DNA of 64,000 bases, taken from assembly GCF_004027225.2 (NCBI RefSeq), contig NC_044301.2:18214597-18278596 (forward strand), given 5' to 3'. Below the pieces are notes generated by a model. That model saw only the letters and a program-made list of their open reading frames with translations, had not been told where the DNA came from and ran no database searches. Numbering within the stretch: the first letter of the stretch is position 1; the number at the start of each line of letters is the position of its first letter. Source of the stretch: Strigops habroptila (taxonomy: Eukaryota; Chordata; Aves; Psittaciformes; Psittacidae). The position numbers and the translations under genes are program-made. Of the stretch, positions 61,335-64,000 are shown in pieces.

Positions 61335-61913
61335 TGTCCTGGGTTCAGCTATAGCAGTCATTTTTCTCCTTCTTAGTAGCTGGTGCAGTGCTGTGTTTTT
61401 TGTTTTTTTTTTTAACTTTCAGCCTGGGAACAACGCTGATAACACCGATGTTTTTAGTTGTTGCTAAGTAATGTTTACTCCGACCAAGGTCTTTCTCAGT
61501 CTCATGCTTTGCCAGGGAGGAGGGGAAGCCAGGAGGAAGCAGAGACAGGACACCTGACCCAAACTAGCCAAAGGGGTATTCCATACCAGGGCATGTCATG
61601 CCCAGTATATAAATCGGGGGGAGTTACCCGGAAGGCCCAGGTCGCTGCTCGGGTCGGGCTGGGTATCGGTCGGCAGGTGGTGAGCAATTGTATCCTCTCC
61701 CCTTGTTATTTCGCTAATCATTATTATCATTGGTGGTAGCAGTAGTGGTTTTGTATTACACCTTAGTTGTGGGACTGCTCTTATCTCAACCCGTGGGAGT
61801 TACATTCTTTCAATTCTCCTCCCCATCCCTCCGGGAGCGGGGGGAGGAAGAAGGGGGGGAGTGAGCGAGGGGCTGCGTGGTTCCGAGTTACCGGCTGGGC
61901 TCAAACCACGACA
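61335..61913 (+). repeat. Solo LTR with perfect target duplication
   Basis: This 579-base plus-strand LTR of the short form starts TGTCCTGGG and ends CCACGACA. AGAGG flanks both sides (61330-61334 and 61914-61918). It carries the TATA box at 61606-61613. It is close to the LTRs of provirus A. Confidence 0.95.
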
Positions 61914-63458
61914 AGAGGAAAAGCTTTTTAAGAGAAGTCTTTTAAAACAGTGATGTACTGGATTGCATGAGAGCTGGGGCATTTTTCAGGGGCAGCTTTA
62001 CAACATAATGAACTTCAGCATTTGGCTGCCGGTGGCCATCCTGACTCCCTCACCCCCACTGCTGAAGAAAAGATGATGAAGGCATCAAACTTCAGTTCAG
62101 GTCAGCTTCATGATGGAACAGAGGGGGAAATACAGCAGAGAGGGAGTTGCAAGTGATGAGTGATCAATTCTGCTTCTGTCCAAACTCAGAGACACAGCCG
62201 ACACACAAAACCAAAAGCATTTTGTACATCATGAAAGATTAAATATATTATTGTTTCAGTATGATGTAACAATCTCTGCATACAGAGATGGAAAGAAATT
62301 TAAAAATTAACTTCAAGCCTAATTTTGGAAAATCTCTGCTCTCAGTAAAACCTTGACACAAAAATGTTTTGTTTTGGTTTTCAATTCTAAAAATACTTCA
62401 CAGTCCACTTGCAAATACTGCGGGAATAAAAGAGAAAGGGACCCCATGTTTTGAAGTGCAAAAAATGGTAAAGGTAGCAGCAGCCAGTACCTGCTTTCCA
62501 ACAGGCAGGGCCATCCATTCACCCTGAATTCTGACCACCAGATGCTACTTGTGCCACCACAGTGAAGCAGCCACTCTCCTGGCAGGTCAAGCACATACAT
62601 GGATGCATGAAGGAGCTGCAAGCTGCACAGACTGACCAGCTTGCCACTGCAGGAAACCCAAGTGGGCAAGATGAGCTCATCCTCCAGAGGAACAAAGTGC
62701 TGTCTGAGTGGATTTGCACCTGCAGGGCAGTGAGGATGTCCAGCCGACCCAAAAGAGGCCTCCTCTGCATCAGCCCACAGAGTATGCCCATGGAGAAGTC
62801 AGCTCCAAGTGGCATTAGGCTCCTTCTCTCTGCAGTGCACAGCCCAAGAGCCAGTGATTCATCCCCTCAAATATTTGCTTACAGCCAACCATAATACTGC
62901 CTCATGATGGAAATTGCCTTTCCTTTCCATGAAATGGGAGTGCAATGCCAAGCAAACAAAAAGAACCTCACACACATAAATAAATAGAGAAGGTTTCAGC
63001 CACCAGAACCACTTTTCCAGCTTCTGCCACTGTTACAAGAGTAAGACCAACAATTTCTCCTCTCAAGAGCAGAGTAACACAGGAACTCAGTCAGCAAACC
63101 ACACAGTGAAGCTGACAGCTTTTCAAATGCAAAACAGTTTTGGGCAGCAGCTTCCTATTAAAAAGATAAAATAATTACAAATATTTCCTCAGTATTTCTT
63201 TCCCAAAGACACGATGCTCCTAAAAGGGCAGAAGAGATGGAAATACTTGTGATGCCAGTGGATGAAAAGTTCAAACTACCACAAGAAGGAAATACAGCTG
63301 ATGAATTGCTGCAAGATAATTGACTTCAATACAGGAATGAGAGGGGGAAGAAGCCTGGTTGCAAATACAAGCTTTTATAACATGGAGAGGATATCAGGGT
63401 GGAAATGACTGGGGTAGGGGACGAAAACCAAGAATTTCCAATAAAATAAATACAATTA
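61914..63458. other. Non-coding stretch
   Basis: No gene or repeat family is recognised. Open frames near 62319-62894 on both strands have no recognisable similarity. Confidence 0.45.
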
Positions 63459-64000
63459 TCACAGAACCATAGAATCCGAGAGTGGTTTAGGTTGAAAAGG
63501 ACCTTAAAGCTCATCCAGTTTCAACCCTCTGCCATGGGCAAGGACACCTTCCACTAGACCAGGTTGCTCCAAGCCCTGTGCAACCTGGCCTTGAACACTG
63601 CCAGGGATGGGGCAGCCACAGCTTCTCTGGGCACCCTGTGCCAGCGCCTCAGCACCCTCACAGGGAAGAACTTCTGCCTAAGAGCTCATCTCAATCTCCC
63701 CTCTGGCAGGTTAAAGCCATTCCCCCTTATCCTGTCCCTACAGGCCCTTGTCCAAAGCCCCTCTCCAGGTTTCTTGTAGCCCCTTTAGGCACTGGAAGCT
63801 GCTCTAAGGTCTCCCCAGAGCCTTCTCTTCTCCAAGCTGAACCAGCCCAGCTCTCTCAGCCTGGCTCCAGAGCAGAGCTGCTCCAGCCCTCGCAGCATCT
63901 CCATCGCCTCCTCTGGACTCGCTCCAACAGCTCCACGTCCCTCTTGTGCTGTTGCCCCAGAGCTGGAGCAGGACTGCAGGGGGGGTCTCCCCATAGCACA
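63459..64000 (-). mobile_element. CR1 3' fragment, running off the window
   Basis: Antisense CR1, with tail at about 63459, reading through terminal ORF2 up to the window edge. Same subfamily as 42448-42925, and longer. Confidence 0.92.

Noticed and set aside
62319..62894. Open frames of 98-116 codons on both strands
   Set aside because: No recognisable similarity or splice signals, and frames on both strands overlap, which is typical of chance.

Overview
The window is from a bird nuclear genome. Three things show this: CR1 LINE copies in both orientations with the 3' tail typical of birds, a multi-copy ERV-L-like retrovirus family, and vertebrate host exons. No bacterial features, tRNA, rRNA or CRISPR were seen.

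Host genes. All 14 coding exons of RSPRY1 (a RING finger and SPRY domain protein) lie on the minus strand, from the start codon at 57872 to the stop at 17925-17927. Exon lengths and splice phases add up to 575 residues with no break. A probable 3' UTR runs to a poly(A) signal near 17032. To the left, in the downstream direction, one short exon-like piece at 752-811 resembles ARL2BP, the expected next gene, but it reads with a frameshift.

Repeats. Most of the remainder is mobile DNA. (1) CR1: a nearly full-length minus-strand copy (about 1413-5804) with an open ORF1 and an ORF2 broken only by three nonsense codons; a 5'-truncated copy (25721-27594); two head-to-tail plus-strand copies (52808-55594); and about nine short 3' ends. 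(2) One ERV-L-like family, seen as provirus A (9179-14096, plus, with target duplication), old provirus B (minus, split in two), C (20848-25286, minus, rearranged), D (34796-41034, minus, nearly whole), E (45216-48043, plus, truncated), solo LTRs at 46968-47533 and 61335-61913, an inverted LTR pair at 48945-49844, and an LTR fragment at 16735-16852. (3) Two copies of an unrelated LTR family (X) at 9035-14450 (interrupted) and about 14987-15444.

How the pieces relate. At 8.0-14.8 kb there is a three-layer nest: X1 inserted into B, then A inserted into X1. Proviruses C and D lie in RSPRY1 introns on the gene's own strand, and the truncated edge of D is only 23 bases from a splice donor.

The ERV family has a layout I do not recognise from the named ERV-L elements. 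The Gag frame starts with a hydrophobic stretch of about 180 residues with several predicted membrane segments. Gag and protease-RT share one frame across a single amber codon conserved in two copies. The primer site matches lysine tRNA. No env is seen. None of the copies could function as seen.
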